A DNA stretch of 64,000 bases. Source: Cervus elaphus. Its lineage: Eukaryota; Chordata; Mammalia; Artiodactyla; Cervidae. The stretch lies in contig NC_057832.1 in NCBI RefSeq assembly GCF_910594005.1, positions 103,861,152-103,925,151 of the forward strand, in the 5' to 3' direction. A program made the position numbers and the translations under genes. Positions 10,295-21,745 of this stretch are shown here, one piece after another (positions within the stretch are counted from its first letter, which is position 1; every line of letters starts with the position of its first letter). A model generated the notes under the pieces. The model saw only the letters and a program-made list of their open reading frames with translations, had not been told where the DNA came from and made no database searches.

Positions 10295-12385
10295 ACTCTA
10301 AGTGTTTAGTAAATGCTAACTGACCTCCAGGAAGATCATCGGCCTCCCCTAAGTACTGTAGTGGTATAACAAACAACAAAGTATGTTCCGTGTGGAACAC
10401 AGGAATTTTGAACTTTAGGGACTTCTCTTTAGACTACAGACAGTCTAGGGGCAAAAGAAATGCCAGCAATCAGAAGCATTTCTGACAAGTAAAGTAAGGA
10501 ATTTAAAGAAAGTGACAAATAATAGAGGCCATGGGCACCAAGCTGGGATAATTGGTGTCAAGGATTTGGGGGAAAGACGGATTTTTATACTTAAATTATT
10601 AGAAAGAAATTTATGATATTAAAATATCAACCAAAAAAAAAAGAGAAAGAGATGAGAATTCCCGTGGAGGGAAAGAGAAGGATGAAATTGACACCAACCC
10701 TTCCATCCCTTCAGTCAACAGCCTGCTCTGAGCCCAGGCCTGGGGGAGGGTGTTCAGTGGTGAACAGAAGATTGGGGGGTCTAGGTGATCTGCGGTCTTA
10801 GAGCTTAGTGAGGCCGTTAGCTACATAAGACAGGAATGCAGATACGTGGTTAAATTATGCAGAGGGCTGTGTTTAAACATAGTCACCTAGGAAATATTGA
10901 AGATTATGGAGAAAGGAAAAGGGGTAGCTCGACTTGAAGGGATGAATGTTAAGAATAAGTTTAGAAATAGCAACCTGTCTTATATATTTTATGAGATTGT
11001 TTTTATTATGTATGTATGCCCCTGTGAAATCTTTTTAATTAAAATCTGCAACTCTAATATAAGAGAATATATGAGAAAGAACAAGTTGTTAGGGAAATCA
11101 GCAATATATAAATCTCTGAGGAAGAAAATAAATTCAAAACTCTTAGAAAAAAGGCAGTAAAAGAACCAGTCATAGGACTCAGGTCTTCTGGTTCCTAATC
11201 TAGTTCTTTATTTCAGAATACAATACAGTCTCCCTGATACTAACTTTTTATATTAGAAAGAGAAAGCCAGCTAAGTCGGAGAAACAAACTTTTTTCTCTC
11301 AGGCTTTAAACTTACTTTTATCAGTCCACACTCCACTGGTTCAAGATTGTCAGCCACAGAGCCAACAACACCCACCAGAAGGAAGACTCCAGTTTCCAAA
11401 TGGCCTTCTCCAGACTCCTCTTTCTTAAAAACAACCTGTGGAGCAGCTCGTTTAAGGCTGAAAAGAGAACCTAGGCCCTGACTGTGCAGTCCTTTGTGAG
11501 CTGCAGTGGTTATAAGCCCCAGAGAAATGAAATGCAATGATATGCCTCCAAGGCCCAGGCCTGGCTTTTTAATTCTGCAGGGGAGATAAGGTTTAGAGGA
11601 CGTTGGCTGGTGGAGAAACATGATCGTCAGGGTTAATGTGCAAGACTTGACTAGTAAAAGATTGGTTTTTCTTTATTGTTTTAGAGGACTAACGGGGGCT
11701 CAGAGTTGTTGATTTTTTTAAAAATTAATCCCAGCTCATATTGGGACTCATGTAAATCATGAATATCTGTAAAATCTTATGGAAGATTGTTTTGCCTTTT
11801 TTTTTCTTAAATTGTTGTAAGATAGAGAAAGGAGGGAGATGAGGGAAGGGGGAGGGAGCGAAGAAGGAAGGAAGGAAAGGAGCACACTTTCTTAGGGCAG
11901 GATGTTTGCACAACCTAATTGAAAACAAACTTTTTTTAAAAAAGGAATTATTGCCTGCTTAAAGTGCTGAATTTCCATGTGAAAGATGTAGCTTGCAGAG
12001 GCAGAGAGGAGTACCTCAGGCAGTTCTAAGGAGACAGTTCAGTGTAGTGTTCAGCTGGCTCTCTGTGCAACCTCTTCATTGTTTGTGTTTACTCAGCTTG
12101 GGTGGGGCGGTGGGGGTCGGGGGAATGGGAGTGTGGTCAGGCCTGCTTATCACAGCTCATCTCAGTGAGTTTACATCACTTTCTGAGCTTTGTTGGGCAT
12201 CCCTCCTGTCTTCATTGAATTGAGTAGGCCGTGGGTACCAAAGAAGCTCTGAGTTATTCTGTCCATTTAAAAATTTTCTTCCTTTCTCTTTGACTTCCTG
12301 CTATGTCCCCAGCAAAACCTCCATAGCAGTCTCCATTTGCAGCTTATACCACAGTCATCCGTTGGTTCATCTGTACAAATGCATC
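10295..12385. other. Intronic sequence without recognised features
   Basis: Contains a purine-rich (GGAA)n-like stretch at about 11830-11880 and a G-rich tract at 12100-12129 (listed separately). Open frames on either strand look like chance. Confidence 0.35.
12100..12129 (+). other. Potential G-quadruplex
   Basis: Runs of 3, 4, 5, 5 and 3 guanines separated by short spacers on the EXOC4 sense strand. Confidence 0.5.
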
Positions 12386-12389
12386 CTGA

Positions 12390-12500
12390 GCTAATTAGAA
12401 AGCTACCATCTTTATTCCCATTTTACAGGTAGAAAAGCTGAAGCAAAAAAGTGTGAATTCTGCTTAACCAGTGTCTGAGCTGGGCTATTCATCTTGGAGC
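12390..12500 (-). mobile_element. MIR fragment
   Basis: TTTATTCCCATTTTACAGGT and following AAGCTGAAGCA are the central MIR segment in antisense orientation. Confidence 0.5.
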
Positions 12501-12735
12501 CTCTTTACTTTTCATCAAACTAAAACCATTTTACTCTGTTTCTCTTTTTTCTTCTCAAATCCTATACTTCTCATTCTTTCAGCGACCCTTATTGTACATG
12601 ATAAATCTGTGCGTCTGTGTTTCCCACTTCCTCATATGACAGATTTTTACCCGTCATTTATCTGTAGTGCTTTAATTTCTTTCTTAAAAATTCCTTTTTG
12701 GTGATTCTTAGACATGTGTTCTTAATTTCTGGATT

Positions 12736-13156
12736 AGAAAGTCCTCTGTCGACACAGAAATACAGAACTCTGTGGGAGAATGTGAGGGTGGGATATTTCA
12801 AAAGAACAGCATGTATACTATCTATGGTGAAACAGATCACCAGCCCAGGTGGGATGCATGAGACAAGTGCTCGGGCCTGGTACACTGGGAAGACCCAGAG
12901 GAATCAGGTGGAGAGGGAGGTGGGAGGAGGGATCGGGATGGGGAATACGTGTAAATCTATGGCTGATTCATATCAATGTATGACAAAACCCACTGAAATG
13001 TTGTGAAGTAATTAGCCTCCAACTAATTAAAAAAAAAAAATAAGATAAAACAAAAATAAAACTTCTATGACAAGCAAAAAAAATAAATAAATAAAATAAA
13101 ATAAAAATTAAAAAAAGAATTCTATAAACAAAAAAAAAAGAAGAAAGTCCTCTGTC
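12736..13156 (+). mobile_element. L1 3'-UTR-only insertion with 15-base TSD
   Basis: A severely 5'-truncated L1 (12751-13141): the 3' UTR starting ACTCTGTGGGAGAATGTGAG, the G-rich part, ATTAGCCTCCAACTAATT and a long A-rich tail with AATAAA words. It is flanked by perfect copies of AGAAAGTCCTCTGTC (12736-12750 and 13142-13156). Confidence 0.92.
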
Positions 13157-13202
13157 TCTCTTATTTAAGTTGCTTCCTTACCTAATAAAAGAAGTATGAC
13201 AT

Positions 13203-13312
13203 TTTATTTATTTATTTTTTAACTTCTTATTTTGTATTGGGTACAGCCCATTAATAATGTGATAGTTTCAGGTGAACACGTGTACATACACGTGTATCCA
13301 TTCTCCCCCAGG
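13203..13312 (-). mobile_element. L1 3'-end remnant
   Basis: TTTATTTATTTTTTAAC, GGGTACAGCCCATTAATAAT and GTATCCATTCTCCCCCA correspond to an antisense L1 3' terminus. Confidence 0.5.
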
Positions 13313-13865
13313 CATTTTAACAAACTTGAAATGTCAGAATCACTCAAGTTCAAAGCATGTTTGAAAGCATACTGTGGTAGGATGTGCAGAGGGGGTGTTA
13401 TTCATGTGTCTTCATGTTTAAATAAAGCAAATCTTAGATGAACACCAGAAATGCAAAAATTTAGGGATTCACTGTCCGTATTAGGGGAATTCTTGTGTTT
13501 CTTGTGTGTTATGGATTGTTTGAATTGCAGAGAATAAGGAAGGGCTGGAAGTATCATACTCACAAAAGTGAATTTGGCTTCCCCCTGTTTGTTTTTGCCT
13601 TTGACCTCTGACTGTTCTGTTGTGTTTGGGCTTTGCCAGCTGCTTTGCCTTCCACCCATCTTCTCCAGTAGGCCTCCCCTATTGAGAAGACAAAAAGACA
13701 CATAGTCAATTAGCTGGAGCATCACAATGGTTACAGGTTTAGACAAGGATTCATAAATCATGTGTTCTATTGAATTTATCCAATAGTTAATTTCTATTGG
13801 CTAAATGGAAAATTTATCTTGTTTAATTTACTAGATCAGTGAAGCGCTATCTCATGAGGCCATCA
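13313..13865. other. Unique intronic sequence; nothing recognised
   Basis: No supported gene or repeat. A - strand open frame across 13402-13761 has no recognisable protein similarity. Confidence 0.35.
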
Positions 13866-13869
13866 GGGA

Positions 13870-14330
13870 AGATATTCATTCATTCAGTAAATATTTATGG
13901 ATCAACTTGGTTTAACAAATAACAGAGTACTAGAGCCCTGTGCTAGGGCCCTGAGGAGATGAATAAACATGACCCAACCTCAGCCTGCAGGGGGTTTGTA
14001 AGTCATGGAAAAGATGGGCATGAAAGTAATTATACCATATTGTGATTCGGCAACTATGGGGTAAACACAACATACTATGGGAATATATAAAGAACACGTT
14101 TTAAAGGAGAATATAAATATCAGAGAAGGCAGCAGCTGATCTGAGGCTTAAATGATTAAATAGTAATTAGCCAGACAGAAGGGCCTTTTAGGAGGAGAAA
14201 CCAAGAAGGGAAGGGGAGGGGAGGAGAAAAGACTATGAAGTGGAAGAAAATATGGTGAGTTCAGGGTAATTCACTTATTCCATAGGGCTGGAACACGAAG
14301 TTCACTGTAGGGAAGCAACAACCCATGAAA
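13870..14330 (+). mobile_element. Ancient interspersed repeat, family A copy 1
   Basis: Starts ATTCATTCATTCAGTAAATATT and carries GAGCCCTGTGCTAGGGCCCTG, then a long purine-rich body including CAGACAGAAGGGCCTTTTAGG. The same arrangement recurs at 36110, 52795 and 59180 in the same orientation. I cannot name the family with confidence. Confidence 0.45.
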
Positions 14331-14390
14331 CTGGAGATAGGAGCAAAGGTCAGTTGGGATTTTATTTGGAAGACAGTGTCATGATACTGA

Positions 14391-14421
14391 AATATTTTAG
14401 ACATGGAGAGTCTAAAATATT
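14391..14421. repeat. Perfect 12-base inverted repeat, 7-base loop
   Basis: AATATTTTAGAC at 14391-14402 and GTCTAAAATATT at 14410-14421 are exact reverse complements separated by ATGGAGA. Confidence 0.8.
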
Positions 14422-14435
14422 AGACTTTTAAGAGT

Positions 14436-14483
14436 ACACACAGCTATTAATTATCAAGGACACACAGCTATTAATTACGAAGT
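14436..14483. repeat. 24-base tandem duplication in a MIR-like segment
   Basis: ACACACAGCTATTAATTA occurs at 14436 and again at 14460; the surroundings (to about 14540) look like a MIR 3' part. Confidence 0.65.
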
Positions 14484-14540
14484 GGTGGACCAGAATTTGA
14501 ACTTACTTAGCTTGCCTCTCCAATCTGTACTTTTGACCAC

Positions 14541-14998
14541 CACACTGTTGTACAGCACCCAGAGAGCTCTCTGATGAGCTCTCACAGAAGCATCATAGAT
14601 GCATGCATAGCAGACACACAAAATGTAAGGTAAGCCTGTAGGTGAAGTGTCAGGGAGGCAAAACCCAGAATGACCTGCCGATACCTGAGATACTGAGGGT
14701 GTTTAGATACAGAAAATAGGAATTGGATAGGCCCACAATTGGTAAAGTGGTGCAGGTCATGAATAGAAAGTACAACCCACTCTATTTCTCTTTTATTTCT
14801 TTCTGACTTAGAAAGGGGACTATTCTCCAAACTAAAGGGCAAAAGGGCAGGACAGTTCATGGTAAGAGACAGTTATGAGAAAAGCATCAGATGGCGTCTT
14901 GCTTCCAAAGTGGAGTTCAAATATATTATCTTTTGGGTGTTTAAGGAAATTTAGGAAAATGTGGAACATGTAAAATATGACAGAACACCAGATTACAG
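14541..14998. other. Unique intronic sequence; nothing recognised
   Basis: No exon, RNA or repeat that I can support. Confidence 0.35.
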
Positions 14999-15137
14999 CA
15001 GATATGCTTTTTCATTTTTTTGGCACGCCACGAGGGATGTGGGATCTTAGTTCTCCAACCAGGGACTGAACCTGTTCCCCCTGCAGTGGAAGCACAGCAT
15101 CCTAGCAATTGCCACAGTAGGGAGTTCCCAGATTTGC
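14999..15137 (-). mobile_element. CHR-type tRNA-Glu SINE
   Basis: Antisense copy: TGGGATCTTAGTTCTCCAACC, AGGGACTGAACCTGTTCCCC and the tail end ATTGCCACAGTAGGGAGTTCCC. Flanks CAGATATGC (14999) and CAGATTTGC (15129) match at 8 of 9. Confidence 0.75.
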
Positions 15138-15567
15138 CAATTCTTAGAACAATGAATGCTAAAGAAATTCTAGACACCATAGACAAGAGTTTGACAATGA
15201 TGCCTAGAACCGATATGATTGTTGGCACCTAGAAAAGACTGAGTGCCTGGAGTCAGTGTGGTTTCACAGGAGGCAAAGAAGAGCATCATAGCTGCCCAAG
15301 AGCCATCAAAAGATACTGGACAGGATCTGTAGAGGAGAGAATGGGGCCCTGTGCATGTCTTTGTGTAATCAGTGGGCAGAGACAAATCTAACCACAATCT
15401 CAAACATATATGCTTAATTTCCAAACAGATGTGAACATGTTTTTCAACTTAGCTCTATGTTTATCAAACCAAGATTTACCACTATCGTCATCTTGTTTCT
15501 CTGAAAATGAAATTCTATTAGTCCAACAGAGGAAAATGGGAAAATTTTTAAATGTTACTCACTTTTT
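15138..15567. other. Unique intronic sequence; nothing recognised
   Basis: No supported gene or repeat before the L1 insertion site. Confidence 0.35.
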
Positions 15568-16552
15568 AAAAGTGGGTGTTCTAGCAAACGAAGCAACTAG
15601 CAAAGAATTAATCTCAAAAATATACAAGCAACTCCTATAGCTCAATTCCAGAAAAATAAATGACCCAATCAAAAAATGGGCCAAAGAACTAAACAGACAT
15701 TTCTCCAAAGAAGACATACAGATGACCAACAAACATTTGAAAAGATGCTCAACATCACTCATTATCAGAAAAATGCAAATCAAAACCTCAATGAGGTACC
15801 ATTTAACACTAGTCAGAATGGCTGCTATCCAAAAGTCTACAAACAATAAATGCTGGAGAGGAGGTGGAGAAAAGGGAACCCTCTTGCACTGTTGGTGGGA
15901 ATGCAAACTAGTACAGCCACTATGGAGAACAGTGTGGAGATTCCTTAAAAAACTGGAAATAGAACTGCCATATGACCCAGCAATCCCACTGCTGGGCATA
16001 CACATCGAGGAAACCAGAATTGAAAGATACACGTGTACCCCAATGTTCATCGCAGCACTGTTTATAATAGCCAGGACATGGAAGCATCCTAGATGTCCAT
16101 CAGCAGATGAATGGATAAGAAAGCTATGGTACATATACACCATGGAATATTACTCAGCCATTAAAAAGAATTCATTTGAATCAGTTCTAATGAGGTGGAT
16201 GAAACTGGAGCCTATTATACAGAGTGAAGTAAGCCAGAAAGAAAAATACCAATACAGTATACTAATGCATATATATGGAATTAGAAAGATGGTAACGATA
16301 ACCCTATATGCGAGACAGCAATAGAGACACAGATGTATAGAACAGTCTTTTGGACTCTGTGGGAGAAGGCGAGGGTGGGATGATTGGAGAAAATAGCACT
16401 GAAATGTGTGTATTATCATATGTGAAACAGACCGCCAGTCCAGGTTCATTGCATGAGACAGGGTGCTCAGGGCTGGTGCACTGGGATGACCCTGAGGGAT
16501 GGGATGGGGTGGGAGAGGGGCTCAGGAGGGGGAAAAAAAAAGTGGGTGTTCT
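15568..16552 (+). mobile_element. L1 fragment truncated at both ends, 15-base TSD
   Basis: Insert at 15583-16537. It carries the ORF2 C-terminal region (reading frame 15722-16324 with NSFESVLMRWMKLEPIIQSE) and most of the 3' UTR, but stops inside the G-rich segment and runs straight into a short A run. Perfect AAAAGTGGGTGTTCT duplications lie at 15568-15582 and 16538-16552. The left junction reads TTTTT|AAAAG, a classic L1 endonuclease site. Confidence 0.95.
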
Positions 16553-17231
16553 GATGAATAACCTAAGAACAAAGAGATCTAAGCCTTTATGGGTCAGTAT
16601 CTAGGTGATTTCTCCTAAACTTCATGCCTTCAACCTGGTTACCAAAGGGCTGGTGATCCAAACTATAGAGCCCAGAAGTAGCTGCGTATATAACATTCCC
16701 AGGGATGTGGAGTATTTGGGGGATACCTCAGTGTTAAGCCATAGCTTTTATATAATCATTGAAAACAGCTCTAGACTGAGTGACCTCGCTAAGATAAGAA
16801 GTCTACTTTATGCAGTCTACATCTTCAATCTGTGATTTCTTTAGAAAATGGCACAAATACCCATGGTAGTTTTCTGAAAATTTAGACAGCAAAATGATTC
16901 TGTGACACATTTTCAAAGGGAAGATTGAATCTACTTTGCCAGGGAATCTTGGCGTGCATTAGTCAGAATGAGAGCAATGCATAATTTCTTCAAAACTCAG
17001 TAGATACCCCTAAAATGATCCTACAGTTCATGTAACTAAAATGATAAAGAGAAAGCAAGTTATTTGTTCCCAAGTAAATGTTATTTCTGTTATTTAAATA
17101 GCTCTTCCTGCCACTCATCCCCATTCTATAGGAGTTGTGCCATAGTTTAAACATTTGGCCTTTGTCCCTACTTTGGCTCTGGAGGTTGCAGTGCAGCGGG
17201 ATGTTGTTTGCTAGTGACCAGAGCCTTCCTT
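16553..17231. other. Unique intronic sequence; nothing recognised
   Basis: No supported gene or repeat. Confidence 0.35.
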
Positions 17232-17642
17232 TTCAAGGGCTATTCCTGTCATTCAGTTGCTAAGGCATGTCTGACTCTTTGCGACCCCCTGGACTGTAGC
17301 ATGCCAAGCTCATCTGAGTTCCACTGTCTCCCATCTTTTGCTCACACTCATGTCCATCGAGTTGGTGATGCCATCCAACCATCTCATCCTCTGTGGTCCC
17401 CTTCTCCTCCTGCCTTCAGTCTTTTCCAGCATAAGGGTCTTTTCGCATCAGGTGGCCAAAGTGTTGGAGCTTCAGCTTTAGCATCAGTCCTTCCAATGAA
17501 TATACGAAGTTAATTTCCTTTAGGATTGGCTGGTTTGATCTCCTTGCAGTCCAAAGGACTCTCAAGAGTCTTCTCCAGCACCACAATTCGAAAGCATCAA
17601 TTCTTTGGCACTCAGCCTTCTTTGTGGTCCAACTCTTCAAGG
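17232..17642 (-). mobile_element. BovB 3' fragment
   Basis: Antisense BovB 3' end (17239-17635): GTCTGACTCTTTGCGACCCC, then GTCTTTTCGCATCAGGTGGC and CTCAAGAGTCTTCTCCAGCA. TTCAAGG flanks it at 17232-17238 and 17636-17642. Confidence 0.85.
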
Positions 17643-17940
17643 TCAGTGGTTTGCAAATAACTGTTTTAGCAGCAAGCTTGTCCTGCCAAACCTTAGTAGG
17701 TAATGAGTGAAACTGGAGCTTCTCTGGTGAAGGTGGAGGAGGGCAAAACTGAGAGATTAGATTAGGAACGCTACAGTAGAGCATGTCTTGAGAATCCTTG
17801 CCTTCGTGGTTACAATGTGCCCTTCAAGGGTAGCCCAGGGGTTCTTGGTGAGTGTTCATCCCACTCCTTCCTACGCCAAATGTGCTCTGAGGTCGGAGTC
17901 GCCCTAGCTCAGAAATTTGAGTAGAAGGTTGTATTTATTC
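17643..17940. other. Intronic sequence; nothing recognised
   Basis: No supported gene or repeat. Confidence 0.3.
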
Positions 17941-18400
17941 ATCAAGGCTCAGTCAGGAAAACAGAATTCTTTATTTAGGGATTTCAGGCAAGAGGGAATT
18001 TAACACAAGGAATTCAGTGTTTTCAAAGTTGCTAAGAGCGCTCAGTTGGAAGGAAGCAAAGAGCAAGGAGAACTAGCAGGTGGCATGTGGGGAAATGAAG
18101 AGATAGAGGAACCACGCCAGTGGCTCCACCTGCCCGCAGCAGGGAGGCGGCTGTTGCGGGAGCAGTTCTGGGTGCTGGTACGAGCCTCTCATTTGCCATC
18201 TGCCTGAGCATCTTTGTCCCACTGCAAGGGAGGAAGGATGCCCTCCCTTTCCTTCCACGTCTTTGGGGAGTGCCCCTCACCAGCAGAATCTAAACTCCAA
18301 ATCCTGCTGGCCGAGAGTTGGAAAATGTCAGTCCTGTGCTTCCAGGAAACGGACTGGGGATGATGTCAAGATGACAACAGACAGGGGCATTGGGTATTTT
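17941..18400. other. GC-richer segment, possible ancient repeat
   Basis: Begins GGCTCAGTCAGGAAAACAGA, a motif I associate with an old dispersed mammalian repeat, and has GGAATTTAACACAAGGAATT. A short - strand open frame (18032-18280) has no recognisable product. Confidence 0.3.
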
Positions 18401-19378
18401 CCCAACTCACTTTCTACAGTAAATTTAATCTCAGGTGATATCAAACGGAACACAGTCCTAAGAAAGCAAATAATATAGCCAGTCCCCCATGGTGGTAAAT
18501 AGAAAAACTATCTTTCCAAAATAAGCCCAATTCAGCTGTGTCAGCCTTAATAGAAGATCCGACTTGTCATTGTCTTTATGTGCGTATTGAAATAATTTAT
18601 AATGCAATTTCAGTCTCTTCCAGTGAAATCACAGTTCCTATCATTTCGGGTCAAAATTTCAGAGTCTCTATGATAGGTTCATCATCATTGCTCCCTTACC
18701 AGTACCACAGGGATACACACTCAGGTGTATTTCTTTTGTCTCCTCATAATGCCTTTGGCAGAAGGGGAAATAAACTGTAACCATGAAATAAATGCTGATT
18801 CAAAATATAAATATGACCTTCCAGGCCCTATTGAGTAAGGCAGACCTGATCTCTCAAAAACACAGTTTCAAAGCTTTGTTGAACATCCGTTTGAAGTCCT
18901 AAGATAACACCCAAGTTCACTTGGTTATAGAGTCAAGCACTGGGGACATACTTGTCTTGAAAAGAGAGATCCCTGTCATTTCCCCTTCAAAATAAGGTGA
19001 GGAACACTGCTTGATCTTCTCCCACGCTGCTTCTGAGTGTCATTCCTTGCTTTCCCACCAAACTCCCACCTCCTCTTGCCTAAAAGGCCACCTTTTATTG
19101 GATTTGCAACTCTGGGGAAAATCATTCTCCCCCTTTTTGTGGGTGAAAAGGTCAAATTTAAGCCTGCCACCCTGAATCCCTTTTTCCGCCCGCGTGTCTC
19201 CACTGATTTGAACTTTGCGAGAATTCTGCTGTGTTCTCAGACCTTGGCAGTTTCTTATTTGAAGGTCAAAATGTCATGAGCTTATACAGTTTGAATGTCT
19301 TACTGTCTCAATATGTCATTTCCTTTGTGTCCCTTAGCCACAGGAACAACTAAGCCTACAGCTGTCTAGTTTTTGCAA
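18401..19378. other. Unique intronic sequence; nothing recognised
   Basis: No supported gene or repeat. Confidence 0.35.
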
Positions 19379-19590
19379 GGGCTTCCCTGGTGGCTCAGAT
19401 GGTAAGGGATCTGCCTGCAATGCTGGAGACCCGGGTTCAATCCCCAGGTCGGGAAGATCCCTTGGAGAAGGGACTGGCGGCTACCCACTCCAGTATTCTT
19501 GCCTGGATAATTCCCTGGACAGAGGAGCCTGGTAGGCTACAGTCCATGGGGTTGCAACGAGTTGGACACTGCTGAGCGACTAACACATAC
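19379..19590 (+). mobile_element. Bov-tA-type SINE
   Basis: Starts GGGCTTCCCTGGTGGCTCAG (tRNA-Glu-like head with A and B box relics) and ends near GCTGAGCGACTAACA. Confidence 0.88.
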
Positions 19591-19669
19591 TTTATCTTGA
19601 TGAGTAAAGATATGAGTCTAGGAATTTCACTCTTTCGGGGTTCCTTCTTGACGGTCCAACAATAATCAC

Positions 19670-19875
19670 TTAGATTTACTGAGTGCTTACTATATACTGA
19701 ACATTGTTATGAAAGTTTTATGTGTTTTATATCATTGAATCCTTACAATGTCTTACAGTTTGGAGGCTGAAACAGTAACTGCACTGATTCAAAGTTTTCA
19801 CAGTTTGCCCAAGGTTATTCAGCTGAACTGAGTCAAGTGGTTGAGTCAGAATTTAACCACTACTTACTGAGTCCA
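19670..19875 (-). mobile_element. MIR SINE
   Basis: GATTTACTGAGTGCTTACTA, ATTGAATCCTTACAATG and CCCAAGGTTATTCAGCTG give a nearly full antisense MIR. Confidence 0.75.
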
Positions 19876-20662
19876 AACATAGGTAGTCAACCCCAAAGAA
19901 ATGTAAGAAATGTTGTGGTAGCTAGAAAAATCAAGTTTATAATTAATATGAGAACCATATTCTTTTGCTTAGTAAAATAAAATGATTTAGATTTTCAGAC
20001 AGCATCCTGAAATTATATGACCACCTGATAAATGATTACTTCTCTGTATAGCTTATCCTTAACGGGCATAGAAACAGATTATTCTTTTGATTTTTAGAAA
20101 GTTGATTCTGGAAGCATCTCCTTGAACTGTTAATTATCCTAGGGCTTATGTGGCGGGACTGGAATGGATGTGTGAACAGTATTCATGTGTTACTAATGCA
20201 TCGTGACTGAAATATGGCTATGTATTATGAACCTTCACAAGGCATTAGTCAATAGGTACATGGCATCCATTCATCATTTTAGCCTGCACAGGGAGTATAT
20301 GACACAAGAGAAATTAAAGGGGAACTGCTGAACTGTTATCTTTAGCCCATCCTCAGGAAGTGGCCACACTTATCCTCACAGAGTAGAAATACTCTTAGCA
20401 AGATTTACACCCGCAAACCCTGCACTGTGTGTAGGCGAGTTGCTTCTCTCTATATTTCTTACTTCTAGCCTCCTTCACAGGGAGCTGTCCTCAGCTACAC
20501 AGCTAGTCTTGGTGACTGTGTGCCTGGCGGCTGAATCAACTGTGTCTTGCAGTTAAATCAGTTGTCCGTGTGTTTTCCACATAGCAATAGGATCAGAGTG
20601 ACCAGTGCTTCTAGAATTTTACCTATTTTCTCTACAATGGCAGTAGCTCATCAGATTTTGGC
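19876..20662. other. Unique intronic sequence; nothing recognised
   Basis: No supported gene or repeat. Confidence 0.35.
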
Positions 20663-20933
20663 ATTAAATGTGTCAGTTCAGTTCAGTCTGGTCACTCAGT
20701 CATATCCATCTCTTTGCCACTCCATGGACTGCAGTACGCCAGGCTTCCCTGTCTATCACCAACTCCCCGAGCTTACTCAAACTCATGTCCATTGAGTCGG
20801 GGATGCCAATCAACCGTCTCATTCTCTGTCGTCCCCTTCTCCTCCCGCCTTCAATTATTCCCAGCATCAGGGTCTTTTCAGATGAGTCAGTTCTTTGCAT
20901 CAGGTGGCCAAAGTATTGGAGTTTATTAAATGT
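20663..20933 (-). mobile_element. BovB 3'-end insertion with TSD
   Basis: Antisense BovB 3' terminus (20672-20924) starting with the CAGTTCAGTTCAGT tail. ATTAAATGT flanks it at 20663-20671 and 20925-20933. Confidence 0.9.
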
Positions 20934-21062
20934 ATAAAGCTAGTCTAATTGTTCCTTTACCTGAAGCTATACATAAAGGAGAAGGATACTGAGTTTTTGT
21001 CATTTTTTTATCCAGCACATCTTTATTGAATATATAATAGTAGTGGTCAATAGAATTGATTT

Positions 21063-21263
21063 GCTTCTCTGGTGGCTCAAACCGTAAAGAATCTGCCTGC
21101 AATGCAGGAGGTGTGGGTTCAGTCCCTGAGTCGGAAAGATCCCCTGGAGAAGGGAATGGCAATGCACTCCAGTATTCTTGCCTGGAGAATTCCATGGACA
21201 GAGGAGCCTGGCAGACTCCAGTCCATGAGGTCACAAAGAGTTGGACAGGACTGAGTGACTAAC
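21063..21263 (+). mobile_element. Bov-tA-type SINE
   Basis: GCTTCTCTGGTGGCTCAAAC head and GGACAGGACTGAGTGACTAA end. Confidence 0.87.
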
Positions 21264-21299
21264 ATACACAGTAGGAATCTCCATATATTAAGGCTTTGT

Positions 21300-21600
21300 G
21301 TGCCAAACACTTGGAGGAGGCGATGGCACCCCACTCCAGTACCCTTGCCTGGAAAATCCCACGGGCTGAGGAGCCTGGTAGGCTGCAGTCCATGGGGTCG
21401 AGAAGAGTCGGACACGACTGAGCGACTTCACTTTCACTTTTCACTTTCATGCATTGGAGAAGGAAATGGCAACCCACTCCAGTGTTCTTGCCTGGAGAAT
21501 CCCAGGGACGGGGGAGCCTGGTGGGCTGCCGTCTATGGGGTCGCACAGAGTCGGACACGACTGAAGCGATTTAGCAGCAGCAGCAGCAGTGCCAAACACT
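21300..21600 (+). mobile_element. Bov-A2 SINE inserted in a MIR, with TSD
   Basis: Two BovA-like units in tandem (GGAGGAGGCGATGGCACC... then GGAGAAGGAAATGGCAACCC...), ending in a (CAG)n tail at about 21575-21589. GTGCCAAACACT is duplicated at 21300-21311 and 21589-21600. It interrupts a MIR that resumes at 21590. Confidence 0.9.
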
Positions 21601-21745
21601 ATTCTAAGTGTTTATATATTTTCTCATTTAATATTCAGAATTCCATGAGGAAGGTATGAGGATTCTTTTTTACAAGTAGAGAATTTGATATGGAGAAGTT
21701 CACCCAAATGGTATACAAGAATTTGAACTCAGGTCTGTCTGTCTC
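21590..21745 (-). mobile_element. MIR SINE, interrupted
   Basis: CTATTCTAAGTGTTTATATATT, TTCCATGAGGAAGGTATGAG and GAATTTGAACTCAGG in antisense MIR order. Confidence 0.65.

Noticed and set aside
11271..11621. 116-codon - strand frame as a gene
   Set aside because: No recognisable domain, start context or polyadenylation signal; consistent with chance in GC-moderate intron.
19379..19450. tRNA-like head as a tRNA gene
   Set aside because: It is the tRNA-Glu-derived head of a Bov-tA SINE, repeated many times in the window, without a proper cloverleaf or terminator.
21575..21589. (CAG)n as an expandable coding repeat
   Set aside because: It is the short tail of a Bov-A2 SINE in an intron; the reverse form appears at 43139.
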